Assembly (NCBI GenBank): GCA_030848545.1
Contig: JAVDCA010000004.1
Location: 223,382 to 287,381, forward strand
DNA length: 64,000 nt
Source of the DNA: Astrobacterium formosum
GTDB lineage: Bacteria; Pseudomonadota; Alphaproteobacteria; Rhizobiales; Xanthobacteraceae
Direction: 5' to 3'
The translations under genes and the position numbers were made by a program. Positions 49,222 through 57,156 of this stretch are shown here, in pieces. Numbering within the stretch: position 1 is the first letter of the stretch; the number at the start of each line of letters is the position of its first letter. A model generated the notes under the pieces. That model was not told where the DNA came from and searched no databases. It saw only the letters and a program-made list of their open reading frames with translations.

Positions 49222-50307
49222 ATGCCATCTTGTGGATCGACCGACGCGCTTCGGCGCAGTATCGCGATCGTTTTGGCGGCCGGCTTTGCCGGCCTGACTA
49301 CGGGGGCGGCGGCTCAGGACCTGCCGCCCACCAACATTCGGGTGATCGGCAACTTCAGCACGCAGGTCCAGGTGCGGCGTGTCGAAAAGCCGTTCTGGAC
49401 CGAGGAGATTCCGGCCGACTCGAAAGGCAAGATCTCCGTCAGTTACAACAGCTACGACGTCATGGGCATCAAGGAGCAACAGATGATCCGCCTCTCCGAG
49501 GCGGGCGTCGCCGACTTCGCCTCCACCGACATCGTCAAGCTGGCGGGCGACGATCCCGTGTTCGAGGGCTGTGATCTCACCGGCATCGCCGCGACCATCG
49601 ACGAGGTCCACAAGGCCTGCGACGCTTGGAAGCCGGTCGTCGCCGAGGCCATGCAGCGCAAGTTCAACACCAAGCTGCTCGGTCTTGCTCCCAATCCGGG
49701 GTTGGTGTTCTGGTGTCGCACGGAGGTGAATAGCCTCGCCGACATCGCCGGCAAGAAAGTGCGCGTCAACAGCCGTACGATGGCGGACATGATCACCGCG
49801 CTGGGAGGAAGCCCGGTCACGACTCCGTTTGGTGAAGTGGTCCCGAGTCTGCAGCGCGGCGTGTTCGACTGCGCCATTACCGGAAGCCTCACCGGCAACA
49901 CCTCGGGCTGGGCCGAAGTCACGAAGTATCTGCTGCCGCTGCCGGTCAACTGGTCGATCTATTATCAATCGGCCAATCTCGCTTCATGGGACAAGTTCGC
50001 GCCGCCGGTGCGAAGCTTCCTCGAAGCGAAGTTCGAAGATCTCGACAAGCGCTTGTGGGCGATCGGCGAGCAAGCGCACAACGAGGGCGTAAGCTGCAAC
50101 ATCGGCAAGGATCCCTGTACCCTCGGCAAGAAGGCGGAGATGAAGCTAGTGCCGGTCACCGACGCCGATCGGGCGTTGCTGCGCAAGGTGACGCAGAGTG
50201 TCGTGCTGCCGCAATGGGGCAAGCGATGCGGCAAGGACTGCGTCGTGCGCTGGAACGCGACGGTCGGAAAAGCTGTCGGTCTGTCGATTCCGCTCGACGG
50301 GCTGTGA
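49222..50307 (+). CDS. TRAP transporter periplasmic binding protein with eight cysteines
   Basis: A 361-residue DctP-type receptor with a signal peptide (IAIVLAAGFAGLTTGAAAQ). Core features: VADFASTDIVKLAGDDPVFEG, LADIAGKKVRVNSRTMADMITALGGSPVTTPFGEVVPSLQRGVFDCAITG. The mature protein contains eight cysteines (117, 133, 165, 217, 292, 299, 336, 340), unusual for this family and suggesting several disulfides. GAGAGG precedes the ATG. It is the first of the three TRAP genes that close the LysR cluster; the ligand is probably a sugar acid. Confidence 0.88.
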   Translation: MPSCGSTDALRRSIAIVLAAGFAGLTTGAAAQDLPPTNIRVIGNFSTQVQVRRVEKPFWTEEIPADSKGKISVSYNSYDVMGIKEQQMIRLSEAGVADFASTDIVKLAGDDPVFEGCDLTGIAATIDEVHKACDAWKPVVAEAMQRKFNTKLLGLAPNPGLVFWCRTEVNSLADIAGKKVRVNSRTMADMITALGGSPVTTPFGEVVPSLQRGVFDCAITGSLTGNTSGWAEVTKYLLPLPVNWSIYYQSANLASWDKFAPPVRSFLEAKFEDLDKRLWAIGEQAHNEGVSCNIGKDPCTLGKKAEMKLVPVTDADRALLRKVTQSVVLPQWGKRCGKDCVVRWNATVGKAVGLSIPLDGL

Positions 50308-50344
50308 TCACCGGCGTTTTTCGACTCTGTGAAGATTCGTGATT

Positions 50345-50369
50345 CCGTCGCGGGCCGGGCCCGCGACGG
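50345..50369 (+). other. Intercistronic hairpin between TRAP receptor and permease genes
   Basis: A 25-base perfect palindrome, CCGTCGCGGGCC-g-GGCCCGCGACGG, folds into a very stable hairpin with no U tract. It lies 37 bases after the receptor stop and 18 bases before the small-permease start. Such hairpins often protect the upstream message or reduce read-through, so that the receptor is made in excess over the membrane subunits. Confidence 0.65.
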
Positions 50370-50387
50370 AGGCCCAAGGGGGGGTGG

Positions 50388-50981
50388 ATGGACGTCATTA
50401 CTTGTTCTCTCCGAGTCGTCGCCACTTGGGCGGCGCGCGTGGCCGGTCTGGTCGTGGCCGCGATGGCGGTCCTCATCACGATGGACATCGCCGTCCGTTC
50501 GCTGTTCGGCACGACACTGATCTACGGCGGTGTCGGTGAACTCTCGGGTTACGCCCTCGCGCTGGTAACGGTATGGGGCGCGTCGCTGACGCTGCTCAAC
50601 CGCGGCCACATCCGGATCGACACCGTGCAGATGATCTTGCCGCGTGCCGGCATCGTCTTCGTCGACCTGATCGCGGCGATTTCGTTCATGCTGGCGACGG
50701 CGCTGTTGACCTGGACCGGCTGGCAGACCTTCGCGCGTTCGTTGAAGCTCGGTTCGCGCTCGATGACGCCGCTCGCCACCACGCTGGCGATCCCGCAGGG
50801 CCTGTGGATCGCCGGACTTGTTCTGTTGACGATCACCAGCACGTGGCTGGTCGTGCGCGCACTCTACCTGATCGGATCCGGCCGCGAGATCGAGGCGCGG
50901 CCGTTGATCGGCACCCGTCTCGTCTCCGAGGAGATCGAGGATCAGAAGGTCGCGTCCGGGAAAGAAGCGCCCCATGCTTAA
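50388..50981 (+). CDS. TRAP transporter small permease (DctQ type)
   Basis: A 197-residue four-helix membrane protein with the DctQ segments MAVLITMDIAVRSLFG, GGVGELSGYALALVTVWGASLTLLNRGHIRIDTV and a C-terminal helix. The last about 25 residues are an acidic, hydrophilic cytoplasmic tail. It overlaps the large-permease gene by 8 bases. A GTG or ATG further upstream is possible but the ATG at 50388 follows GGGGGGTGG closely. Confidence 0.9.
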   Translation: MDVITCSLRVVATWAARVAGLVVAAMAVLITMDIAVRSLFGTTLIYGGVGELSGYALALVTVWGASLTLLNRGHIRIDTVQMILPRAGIVFVDLIAAISFMLATALLTWTGWQTFARSLKLGSRSMTPLATTLAIPQGLWIAGLVLLTITSTWLVVRALYLIGSGREIEARPLIGTRLVSEEIEDQKVASGKEAPHA

Positions 50982-52257
50982 GGTTTCCGTCCTTCTCCTT
51001 CTCGGCATATTGGCGCTCGGCATCCCGGTCGCCGCAGGCCTCGTCTTCCTCGCCTTCATTCTGGCGAAGATCTATTCGCCCATGCCGCTCACCTTCGCAT
51101 TCGGCGAGCTCGCCTGGTCGACATCGAGCGAATTCACGCTGTTCGCGATCCCGCTCTATATTCTACTCGGCGAAATCCTGCTCCGCAGCGGCCTCAGCAA
51201 TCGTATGTATCACGCCATCGCCCAGTGGCTGAGCCATCTGCCCGGCGGCTTGATGCACGCGAATATCGGCTTCTCGACGATATTCGCGGCGATGAGCGGC
51301 TCGAGTGTCGCGTGCGCTGCCACCCTCGGGACCATCTCCGGACCGCTGATCAAGAGGTACCACTACAACGAGCGCCTGTTCCTCGGCACCATCGCCGCCG
51401 GCGGCGCACTGGGAATCCTGATCCCGCCGTCGATCCCGATGATCATCTACGGCGTGCTGACCGAAACTTCGATCCCGAAGCTCTATCTCGCCGGCTTTGT
51501 CCCGGGCATCCTGCTCGCCGTCATGTTCTCGCTGACGGTGATCGTTTCGTGCCTGTTCCGGCGTAGATGGGGCGGCGATCCGGTCCCGACCGGCTGGAAG
51601 ACGCGCATCGAGCTGCTGCCCGACCTCGTCCCGCCCCTGTTGATCTTTCTCGTCGTCATCGGCGCGATCTATGCCGGCTGGGCCACGCCGACCGAATCGG
51701 CGGCGCTCGGCGTCGTGATGGCGATCATTCTCGCCATGCTGCGCAGGCAGTTCAGCCTGTCCGTCCTGCTGCAGGCCGGCGAGGCGACGGTGGTGACCAC
51801 GGCGATGATCGTGCTGGTGGTGATCGCCGCGTTCCTGCTCAACTTCGTGCTCACATCCATCGGCTTGTCACAGATCGTCACGGACTTGTTCGCACGATCC
51901 GGCATGTCGGCGACCATGCTCATCTTCACGGCCATCGGGTTCTACCTGGTGCTCGGCATGTTCATGGAATCGCTGTCGATGCTGATCGCCACGGTGCCGC
52001 TGATCGTCCCGGCGGTGGTCGCGGCCGGCATCGATACCGTTTGGTTCGGCGTGTTGATGATGATTCTGCTCGAGACGGCGCTATTGACGCCGCCGATCGG
52101 CTTCAACCTGTTCGTCGTGCAGGGAACACGCTCGTCGGGAAACGTTCTGGACGTGATCTACGGGTCGATCCCGTTCACGCTCACGATGCTCGCGATGGCG
52201 TTTCTCCTCGTTGCGTTTCCGCAGATCGCGCTGTGGCTCCCGGGATATCTGGACTGA
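50974..52257 (+). CDS. TRAP transporter large permease (DctM type)
   Basis: A 427-residue membrane protein with about 12 helices. Family motifs: GIPVAAGLVFLAFI, FAIPLYILLGEILLRSGL, HANIGFSTIFAAMSGSSVACAATLGTI, GILIPPSIPMIIYG, ATPTESAALGVVMA and FIMGMFMES-like (LVLGMFMESLSMLI). It is the last gene of the LysR cluster. 90 bases of non-coding DNA separate it from the convergent MBL-fold gene. Confidence 0.93.
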   Translation: MLKVSVLLLLGILALGIPVAAGLVFLAFILAKIYSPMPLTFAFGELAWSTSSEFTLFAIPLYILLGEILLRSGLSNRMYHAIAQWLSHLPGGLMHANIGFSTIFAAMSGSSVACAATLGTISGPLIKRYHYNERLFLGTIAAGGALGILIPPSIPMIIYGVLTETSIPKLYLAGFVPGILLAVMFSLTVIVSCLFRRRWGGDPVPTGWKTRIELLPDLVPPLLIFLVVIGAIYAGWATPTESAALGVVMAIILAMLRRQFSLSVLLQAGEATVVTTAMIVLVVIAAFLLNFVLTSIGLSQIVTDLFARSGMSATMLIFTAIGFYLVLGMFMESLSMLIATVPLIVPAVVAAGIDTVWFGVLMMILLETALLTPPIGFNLFVVQGTRSSGNVLDVIYGSIPFTLTMLAMAFLLVAFPQIALWLPGYLD

Positions 52258-52347
52258 TCGCGGTAAACGATGGAACGTCGGCTCTTTGACGGCGGTTTTC
52301 CAACGCGGCGACGCTCTTCAAGGCTCGACGGCGACTACGACGGAATT

Positions 52348-53280
52348 CTAGCTGGTCACGAACCGATAAGCATCGTCCTTGCGCTCCACCCGGCCGACGC
52401 CCGGATAGGGCAGGTGGAAGCCGATGATGCGCGTCTTGTCGGTGGCGAGGCGGTCGAGCAGCGTGAGCCGCGTCGCCACGGCGCGCTCGGGCTCGTGGTC
52501 GGCGGTCATGCGCCAGCGCGGATGCGCGAACGAAATCACCGGGTGGGTGAGGGCGTCGCCGGTGACGAGGACCGAGCCTGCGACATCCAGCGAGACATGG
52601 CCCTGGGTGTGGCCGCCGGTGTCGACCACGCGCAGGCCGGTGACGATGTCGTCACCCGGCTTGACCATGCGGACCTTGTCCTTGATGCGCTGATAGTTGC
52701 GCCGCGCCGCCTGCACGAATACGAGGCGGTCTGCCGGCAGGCCCCGCGCCGCGTTCTCGCCGGCCCAGAAATCCCATTCGGGTACCGCCACCACGTAGCT
52801 CGCATTGGGGAAGGTGAACTCGTCGAGATCGTCGATCGTGCCCCACAGGTGGTCGGGATGACCGTGGGTGAACACGACCTGGGTGACGGCTTCCGGCGCG
52901 ATGCCGGCGGCAGCGAGATTTTCGGCGAGCTTTCCTGCGGTGGGCATGAAATGCGGTCCCGAGCCGGCGTCGACGAGGATCAGTTCGGCACCGGCGCGGA
53001 TCAGCGTCACATTGGTGGGTGATTGAAACTGGGGACCGGTCTGCCCGGTGGCCGCAAGCGCCGCTGCGCGCTGCGCCGGCGGCGCTTCGGGGGCAAGACC
53101 CTCCGTCGGCAGAAGGAGATGGCCGTCGCTGATGACGGAGAGCTCGAAGGTGCCGGCGCTCAGGCGTGTGGCCGGCGCTGCGGCGAGGACGCCCGGCAAG
53201 CCGAAAGCCAGCGTCGCCGCCGCGCCCGCCATCAGGCGGCGTCGATCCAGGTGGGCAAGCTGACGAGCGGATGGGCGCAT
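52348..53280 (-). CDS. MBL-fold metallo-hydrolase with Tat-type signal
   Basis: A 310-residue beta-lactamase-fold hydrolase. It starts with a twin-arginine-like leader (DRRRLMAGAAATLAFGLPGVLAAA), so it is probably exported folded. The zinc site is complete: THGHPDHLWG (HxHxDH), a following His in GGHTQGHVS, and Asp/His in VTGDALTH and GFHLPYPG. The start at 53280 is chosen for the GGGAGG site; a start at 53325 is less likely. The substrate is unknown. A decayed copy of its 3' end lies at 44521-44640. Confidence 0.88.
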   Translation of the reverse strand: MRPSARQLAHLDRRRLMAGAAATLAFGLPGVLAAAPATRLSAGTFELSVISDGHLLLPTEGLAPEAPPAQRAAALAATGQTGPQFQSPTNVTLIRAGAELILVDAGSGPHFMPTAGKLAENLAAAGIAPEAVTQVVFTHGHPDHLWGTIDDLDEFTFPNASYVVAVPEWDFWAGENAARGLPADRLVFVQAARRNYQRIKDKVRMVKPGDDIVTGLRVVDTGGHTQGHVSLDVAGSVLVTGDALTHPVISFAHPRWRMTADHEPERAVATRLTLLDRLATDKTRIIGFHLPYPGVGRVERKDDAYRFVTS

Positions 53281-53480
53281 CTGGTTCCTCCCGGCGGCGT
53301 TGTTTTGAGGCAAACATATACGCAATGCGCGATGTGTTGGCCAGTCGCAATTGGACGGCGAACATCGCCCGGCGCGCGCATGCAGTTTCGCATTCCTCCC
53401 GCGACCCCAGCTGCCCTGGCTGCGGAGGCGACCGCGTCGTAGATTCGTGGCATTCCGAGTGCCGTTTCAGGAGGGGGGTC

Positions 53481-54020
53481 GTGGACGACCACACGAACCA
53501 GGACCCGGGAGGATGGCCCGATGCCATCTTCGCCCAGTTCAAGCGCGCCAAAGTGCGCCAAGTCGCCTATGTGCCCGATGCCGGGCACACGCGCCTGATC
53601 GCGCGCTGCGTCGACGATCCCGACATCACCGACGTGGTGCTGACCACCGAGGAGGAGGGCGTCGCCCTCGCGGTCGGGGCGGCGCTGGGCGGCGAGCGCG
53701 CCGCGCTCCTGATGCAATCGAGCGGCGTCGGCAACTGCATCAACATGTTCTCGATCCTGCATGGGTTCGGGGTCCCGTGCCTGACCCTGGTGACCATGCG
53801 GGGCGAGTACGGCGAGTTCAATTCCTGGCAGGTGCCCATGGGATCGACCACCGAGGCGGCCCTAAAGCTCGCCGGCTTTCTCACCTTCCGGGTCGACGTC
53901 CCGGACGAGGTCGGCGACGTGGTCGGGGCATGCTGCGACATGGCCTACGAAGGCAATCAGCGCATCGCCGTGCTTCTCGGCCAACGGCTGATCGGCCGCA
54001 AGCAATGGGTCAAGCGATGA
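53481..54020 (+). CDS. ThDP-dependent decarboxylase, N-terminal (alpha/PYR) subunit
   Basis: A 179-residue protein matching the pyrimidine-binding half of ThDP enzymes, as in sulfopyruvate decarboxylase ComD or the first half of phosphonopyruvate decarboxylase. The ThDP-activating Glu is in VLTTEEEGVALAVGAALGG, followed by LMQSSGVGNCINMFSILHGFGVPCLTLVTMRGEYGEFN. It begins at a GTG (53481) with a very strong AGGAGGGGGG site. Its stop overlaps the start of the second subunit (ATGA). Confidence 0.85.
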   Translation: MDDHTNQDPGGWPDAIFAQFKRAKVRQVAYVPDAGHTRLIARCVDDPDITDVVLTTEEEGVALAVGAALGGERAALLMQSSGVGNCINMFSILHGFGVPCLTLVTMRGEYGEFNSWQVPMGSTTEAALKLAGFLTFRVDVPDEVGDVVGACCDMAYEGNQRIAVLLGQRLIGRKQWVKR

Positions 54021-54580
54021 TCGACCGGCGGGAATTCGTTCGTGCGCTGCTCGTGGACCGCGGCGGCCTGATCGTGGTGACGGGGCTGGGCTCGTCGACC
54101 TACGACGTCGCGGCGGCGGGCGATCATCCGCTCAACGTCTACCAGTGGGGCGGCATGGGCGGAACGCTCATGGTCGGTCTCGGGCTCGCTTTGGCGCGTC
54201 CCGACCACCGCGTCGTCGTCATCACGGGCGACGGCGACGCCCTGATGGGTATCGGCAGCCTCGCAACAATAGGGGTCAAGCAGCCGCAAAACCTCGCCGT
54301 CGTCGTGCTCGACAACGGCCACTACGGCGAGACCGGCATGCAGGCGAGCCACACCCACGCCGGTATCGACCTCGTTGCCATTGCCACGGCCTGCCGCTTC
54401 CGCGACGCCATCGAGGTCGACACGCTCGCCGCCGCCCGCCCCGTGCGCGATCTCATCCACAAGTCGCAAGGGCCGGTGCTGGTCAAGGCGCTGGTCAAGC
54501 GCGACCCGCTGCCGCGCGTGCTGCCGACCCGCGACGGCCACGAGATCCGCGTGCGCTTCAAGGCGGCGCTGGGGGCGTGA
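54017..54580 (+). CDS. ThDP-dependent decarboxylase, C-terminal (beta/PP) subunit
   Basis: A 187-residue partner with the ThDP/metal motif GDGDALMGIG...VVVLDN (GDG-x~25-DN) and Y-GETGMQ after it. Together the two subunits form a split decarboxylase of the sulfopyruvate/phosphonopyruvate type that releases CO2 and an aldehyde. The phnDCEE transporter 9 kb upstream makes a phosphonate-linked role attractive, but no PEP mutase or phosphonatase gene is in the window, so the substrate is not settled. Confidence 0.85.
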   Translation: MIDRREFVRALLVDRGGLIVVTGLGSSTYDVAAAGDHPLNVYQWGGMGGTLMVGLGLALARPDHRVVVITGDGDALMGIGSLATIGVKQPQNLAVVVLDNGHYGETGMQASHTHAGIDLVAIATACRFRDAIEVDTLAAARPVRDLIHKSQGPVLVKALVKRDPLPRVLPTRDGHEIRVRFKAALGA

Positions 54581-54711
54581 TGGCGAATTCGGCGGATTGA
54601 TCGCGTCAGTCCGCGGCGCGGTCCGAAGGGCTGCGAGCCCGGAATCCATAACCCTATTGCTGCCGGTCATGGATTCGCGCTCCGTCGCATCAAGCGCCTG
54701 CTTGACGTGCG

Positions 54712-55011
54712 TCAACCGGCCTTTCTGCGTTGTGATTCCATGTAATGGCGCAGCACCGCGTTCATGCGTGTGTGGTAGCCGCGGCCCTGAGCCTTGAACC
54801 AGTCGACCACGTCGACGTCGAATCTAGCATTGACGGGAGTCTTGAGCGGTGGCAGGCCGACCACGGCATCGGCCCAGTCGGCGGCGCGCGTGGCCGGATT
54901 GTGTGTGTCGGCTGATGCCATGCGCTCGATCTCGCGGTTCGTGAGCGCGTCGACGCGCTTCCAGTCCGTGCGCCCCCGCACATCCTTAGCGCTCGTCTTT
55001 TTTGCCGTCAT
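54712..55011 (-). CDS. brnA: BrnA-type antitoxin
   Basis: A 99-residue antitoxin of the BrnA (DUF4415) family. Its ribbon-helix-helix DNA-binding end is in VNARFDVDVVDWFKAQGRGYHTRMNAVLRHYMES, and the basic N-terminus (MTAKKTSAKD...) is typical. AGGAGG precedes the ATG. BrnA normally neutralises the ribonuclease BrnT and represses the operon. Its toxin partner immediately upstream is decayed, so this antitoxin is an orphan. Confidence 0.87.
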   Translation of the reverse strand: MTAKKTSAKDVRGRTDWKRVDALTNREIERMASADTHNPATRAADWADAVVGLPPLKTPVNARFDVDVVDWFKAQGRGYHTRMNAVLRHYMESQRRKAG

Positions 55012-55152
55012 AGACCCTCCTCTCTTCGCTGCTGGCGGGTCGCGCGGAGATCAAATGAATGCGGCCGGACCGCGGGGAGAAGGTGATGTTGATGAGACCC
55101 GGCCACGGAATTCGACCAGTGCGTTGCACCGCGATTCACCGTAATTCCTTCG
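54986..55152 (-). pseudogene. brnT: Remnant of BrnT toxin gene
   Basis: Two pieces of a BrnT C-terminus lie just upstream of brnA, in different frames. The first is RRNYGESRCNALVEFRGRV. The second, after a one-base shift near 55091-55100, is LINITFSPRSGRIHLISARPASSEERRVYDGKK; its TAA stop at 54986-54988 lies within brnA. The spacing and wording match the BrnT family. The N-terminal half with its catalytic residues cannot be found in any frame, so the toxin is inactive. Confidence 0.75.
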
Positions 55153-55327
55153 CGCATCCAGCCCTTTTTCGACGTACGCGCTTTGCGTGCTCGACGAACC
55201 GTCGTTTGAACGCCCCTTCAGCCGGTCGAATCACGATGGGCTTCGCGATTGCCCTCCGTATCTGCTAGATTCCATCTCGCCGTGCGGGCAGCGACTGTCA
55301 GTAAGCAGTGCGTTTGGCGAGTAAGAT

Positions 55328-56221
55328 ATGAACACGATATCGGAGCACATTGATCGTCTGCGCCAAAGTCTGAAGGCTGACAAGCATTTCTGGATGCCGA
55401 TCGCCATCCTCGGGTCCGAGGCCATGGTTCTCGTGTTGGCTCTGTCCTTGCTCGGCGTCCAGAAAGAGCTCGTTTTCTGGTTCGTGGCGCTGGCAATCCT
55501 GACTGCGTTCGTCTTTTCTTTTTCCAATTATTTCTTGCGACAGAGCTTCGCGCCCTTCACGATCAGCGAGGCTGAGATAGCGGATTTCCGCAAGAAGGAG
55601 GCGGAGAATCGGGCGCGGTTCTTCAATGCGGCGCTGGCCGCTATTGTGACGTGGGCCGTCGGCATTTATGGGCTTAATTATTCAAAGAACACGGCTTCGT
55701 TCGATTGGAAGACCATCGAGGCGATCACCATCGAGAGTCAATTTCCATCGTTCGATAGCCGGATTACCGATCTTTTGACGCAATATCAGATACTCGGCCC
55801 AAATCCGATGACAGATATATTTCCTCTATATTTTCCGAGTACTTTGCGCGATGGGAACGAAGACATTGGCATAATGAACAAGGTCAATGCGTTTACCGAC
55901 GCGGGCGGCTTCTCGCCGGCCATCTCGGCTTACACAGCCTTTCTACAGTCGGCCGAAACCTACGTCGCTCTCGCGCGCGAACTCGAACGCGCTTCCGACA
56001 ATTCGCAACCCACCTATTCCCCGGCGGAACAGAAACGGTTGAAAGGGGAGTTGCTGCCGGTTCAAAACCTCTTGCGAAAGCGGTTTTTCTCGTTCCAGCA
56101 CGACTATTGCGCGTTTGTAGGATCGGCGGTTTGGACCCGCGTGGTCGACAAAGTAAAAGCGATACGCGGTACGGACTTCAGTTTTCGCAGCCAGTTCTGT
56201 GTGCGAATGCGCGCCGATTAG
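55328..56221 (+). CDS. Membrane protein of unknown function, lower-GC orphan
   Basis: A 297-residue protein with two adjacent membrane helices (about 24-42 and 47-67), a third at about 100-117 and a large C-terminal soluble part. It matches no family recognised here. Codon use is less GC-biased than that of all its neighbours (many A/T-ending codons such as TAT, TTT, ATA, AAT), suggesting recent transfer. It lies beside the degraded BrnT/BrnA module and a two-way terminator, outside any operon. Confidence 0.65.
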   Translation: MNTISEHIDRLRQSLKADKHFWMPIAILGSEAMVLVLALSLLGVQKELVFWFVALAILTAFVFSFSNYFLRQSFAPFTISEAEIADFRKKEAENRARFFNAALAAIVTWAVGIYGLNYSKNTASFDWKTIEAITIESQFPSFDSRITDLLTQYQILGPNPMTDIFPLYFPSTLRDGNEDIGIMNKVNAFTDAGGFSPAISAYTAFLQSAETYVALARELERASDNSQPTYSPAEQKRLKGELLPVQNLLRKRFFSFQHDYCAFVGSAVWTRVVDKVKAIRGTDFSFRSQFCVRMRAD

Positions 56222-56275
56222 GTCGTCGCGTTAAAGTCGCCATGTACCCGATGATGCGTTCCCTCACATGAAAGA

Positions 56276-56299
56276 GGCCGCCCTCGCGGGCGGCCTTTT
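56276..56299 (-). terminator. Terminator between rpsD and the orphan membrane gene
   Basis: A perfect 8-bp stem, GGCCGCCC (56276-56283) and GGGCGGCC (56288-56295), with a 4-base loop. TTTT follows on the plus strand and TCTTT on the minus strand. It can stop both convergent genes, rpsD being 28 bases away. Confidence 0.82.
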
Positions 56300-56326
56300 C
56301 GCAGTCGATGACGAACGCGCGTCGAA

Positions 56327-56944
56327 TTAGCGCGAATAGTATTCCACAACGAGGTGCGGTTCCATGTGGACCGGGTAGGGGACCTCGTTCATGGACGGCA
56401 CGCGGGTGAGCCGCGCGGTCATCTTGGAGAGATCGGCCTCGATGTATTCGGGCACGTCGCGCTCGGGGAGCTGGGTCGCCTCGAGCACCAAAGCGAGCTG
56501 CTTGGAGGCTTCCTTGACCTCGACGAGGTCGCCGGCCTTGAGGCGGAAGCTCGGGATGGTCACCCGGCGGCCGTTGACCTTGACGTGGCCGTGGTTGACG
56601 AACTGGCGGGCCGCGAAGATCGTCGGCACGAACTTGGCGCGGTAGACGAGGGCGTCGAGGCGGCGCTCCAAAAGGCCGATCAGGTTGGCGCCGCTGTCGC
56701 CCTTCTGCCGGATGGCCTCTTCGTAGATGCCGTGGAACTGCTTTTCGGAAATGTTGGCGTAGTAGCCCTTGAGCTTCTGCTTGGCGCGCAGCTGCACGCC
56801 GAAGTCGGAGAGCTTGCCCTTGCGGCGCTGGCCGTGCTGGCCGGGGCCGTATTCGCGCTTGTTGACGGGGCTCTTCGGGCGGCCCCAGATGTTCTGCCCC
56901 ATGCGGCGATCGAGCTTGTGCTTCGCCTGGATGCGCTTGGTCAT
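56327..56944 (-). CDS. rpsD: 30S ribosomal protein S4
   Basis: A 205-residue protein of the standard S4 length. It contains [21 protein letters not shown] and [28 protein letters not shown] in the N-terminal region, then the RNA-binding S4 domain [37 protein letters not shown]. It ends VEYYSR. It nucleates 30S assembly by binding 16S rRNA and can autoregulate its own translation. The start at 56944 ([10 protein letters not shown]) is preferred over 56956. It is transcribed alone. Confidence 0.98.
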   Translation of the reverse strand: MTKRIQAKHKLDRRMGQNIWGRPKSPVNKREYGPGQHGQRRKGKLSDFGVQLRAKQKLKGYYANISEKQFHGIYEEAIRQKGDSGANLIGLLERRLDALVYRAKFVPTIFAARQFVNHGHVKVNGRRVTIPSFRLKAGDLVEVKEASKQLALVLEATQLPERDVPEYIEADLSKMTARLTRVPSMNEVPYPVHMEPHLVVEYYSR

Positions 56945-57156
56945 TCGCGTCCTCAAGATCGGCGGCGGGCCCCTTTTGGGCGGCCGGCCGGGTTTTGGTT
57001 CAAGGGTTTGAGGATCGCGCCCTCCTGCTGCCCCGGGGAACCGGAGCCGACAGGCAAGTCCTCAACAGCGCCAAGGCCTTGCCACGGGTCGCGAAACGCC
57101 ACGCGGGCCCTGAGGCCCGCGCGACCGGGGACTTCTAGGTCGAAAGCCCGGTGGAG

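Noticed and set aside
47368..49968. Long minus-strand open frame opposite the MR/MLE, alcohol dehydrogenase and TRAP receptor genes
   Set aside because: Spans three certain genes and has shadow-like composition.
45836..52257. Interpretation as an aromatic (hydroxyquinol/maleylacetate) degradation cluster because of the maleylacetate-reductase-like gene
   Set aside because: No ring-cleaving dioxygenase or monooxygenase is present, and the DgoD-like enzyme with a TRAP system fits acid sugars better.
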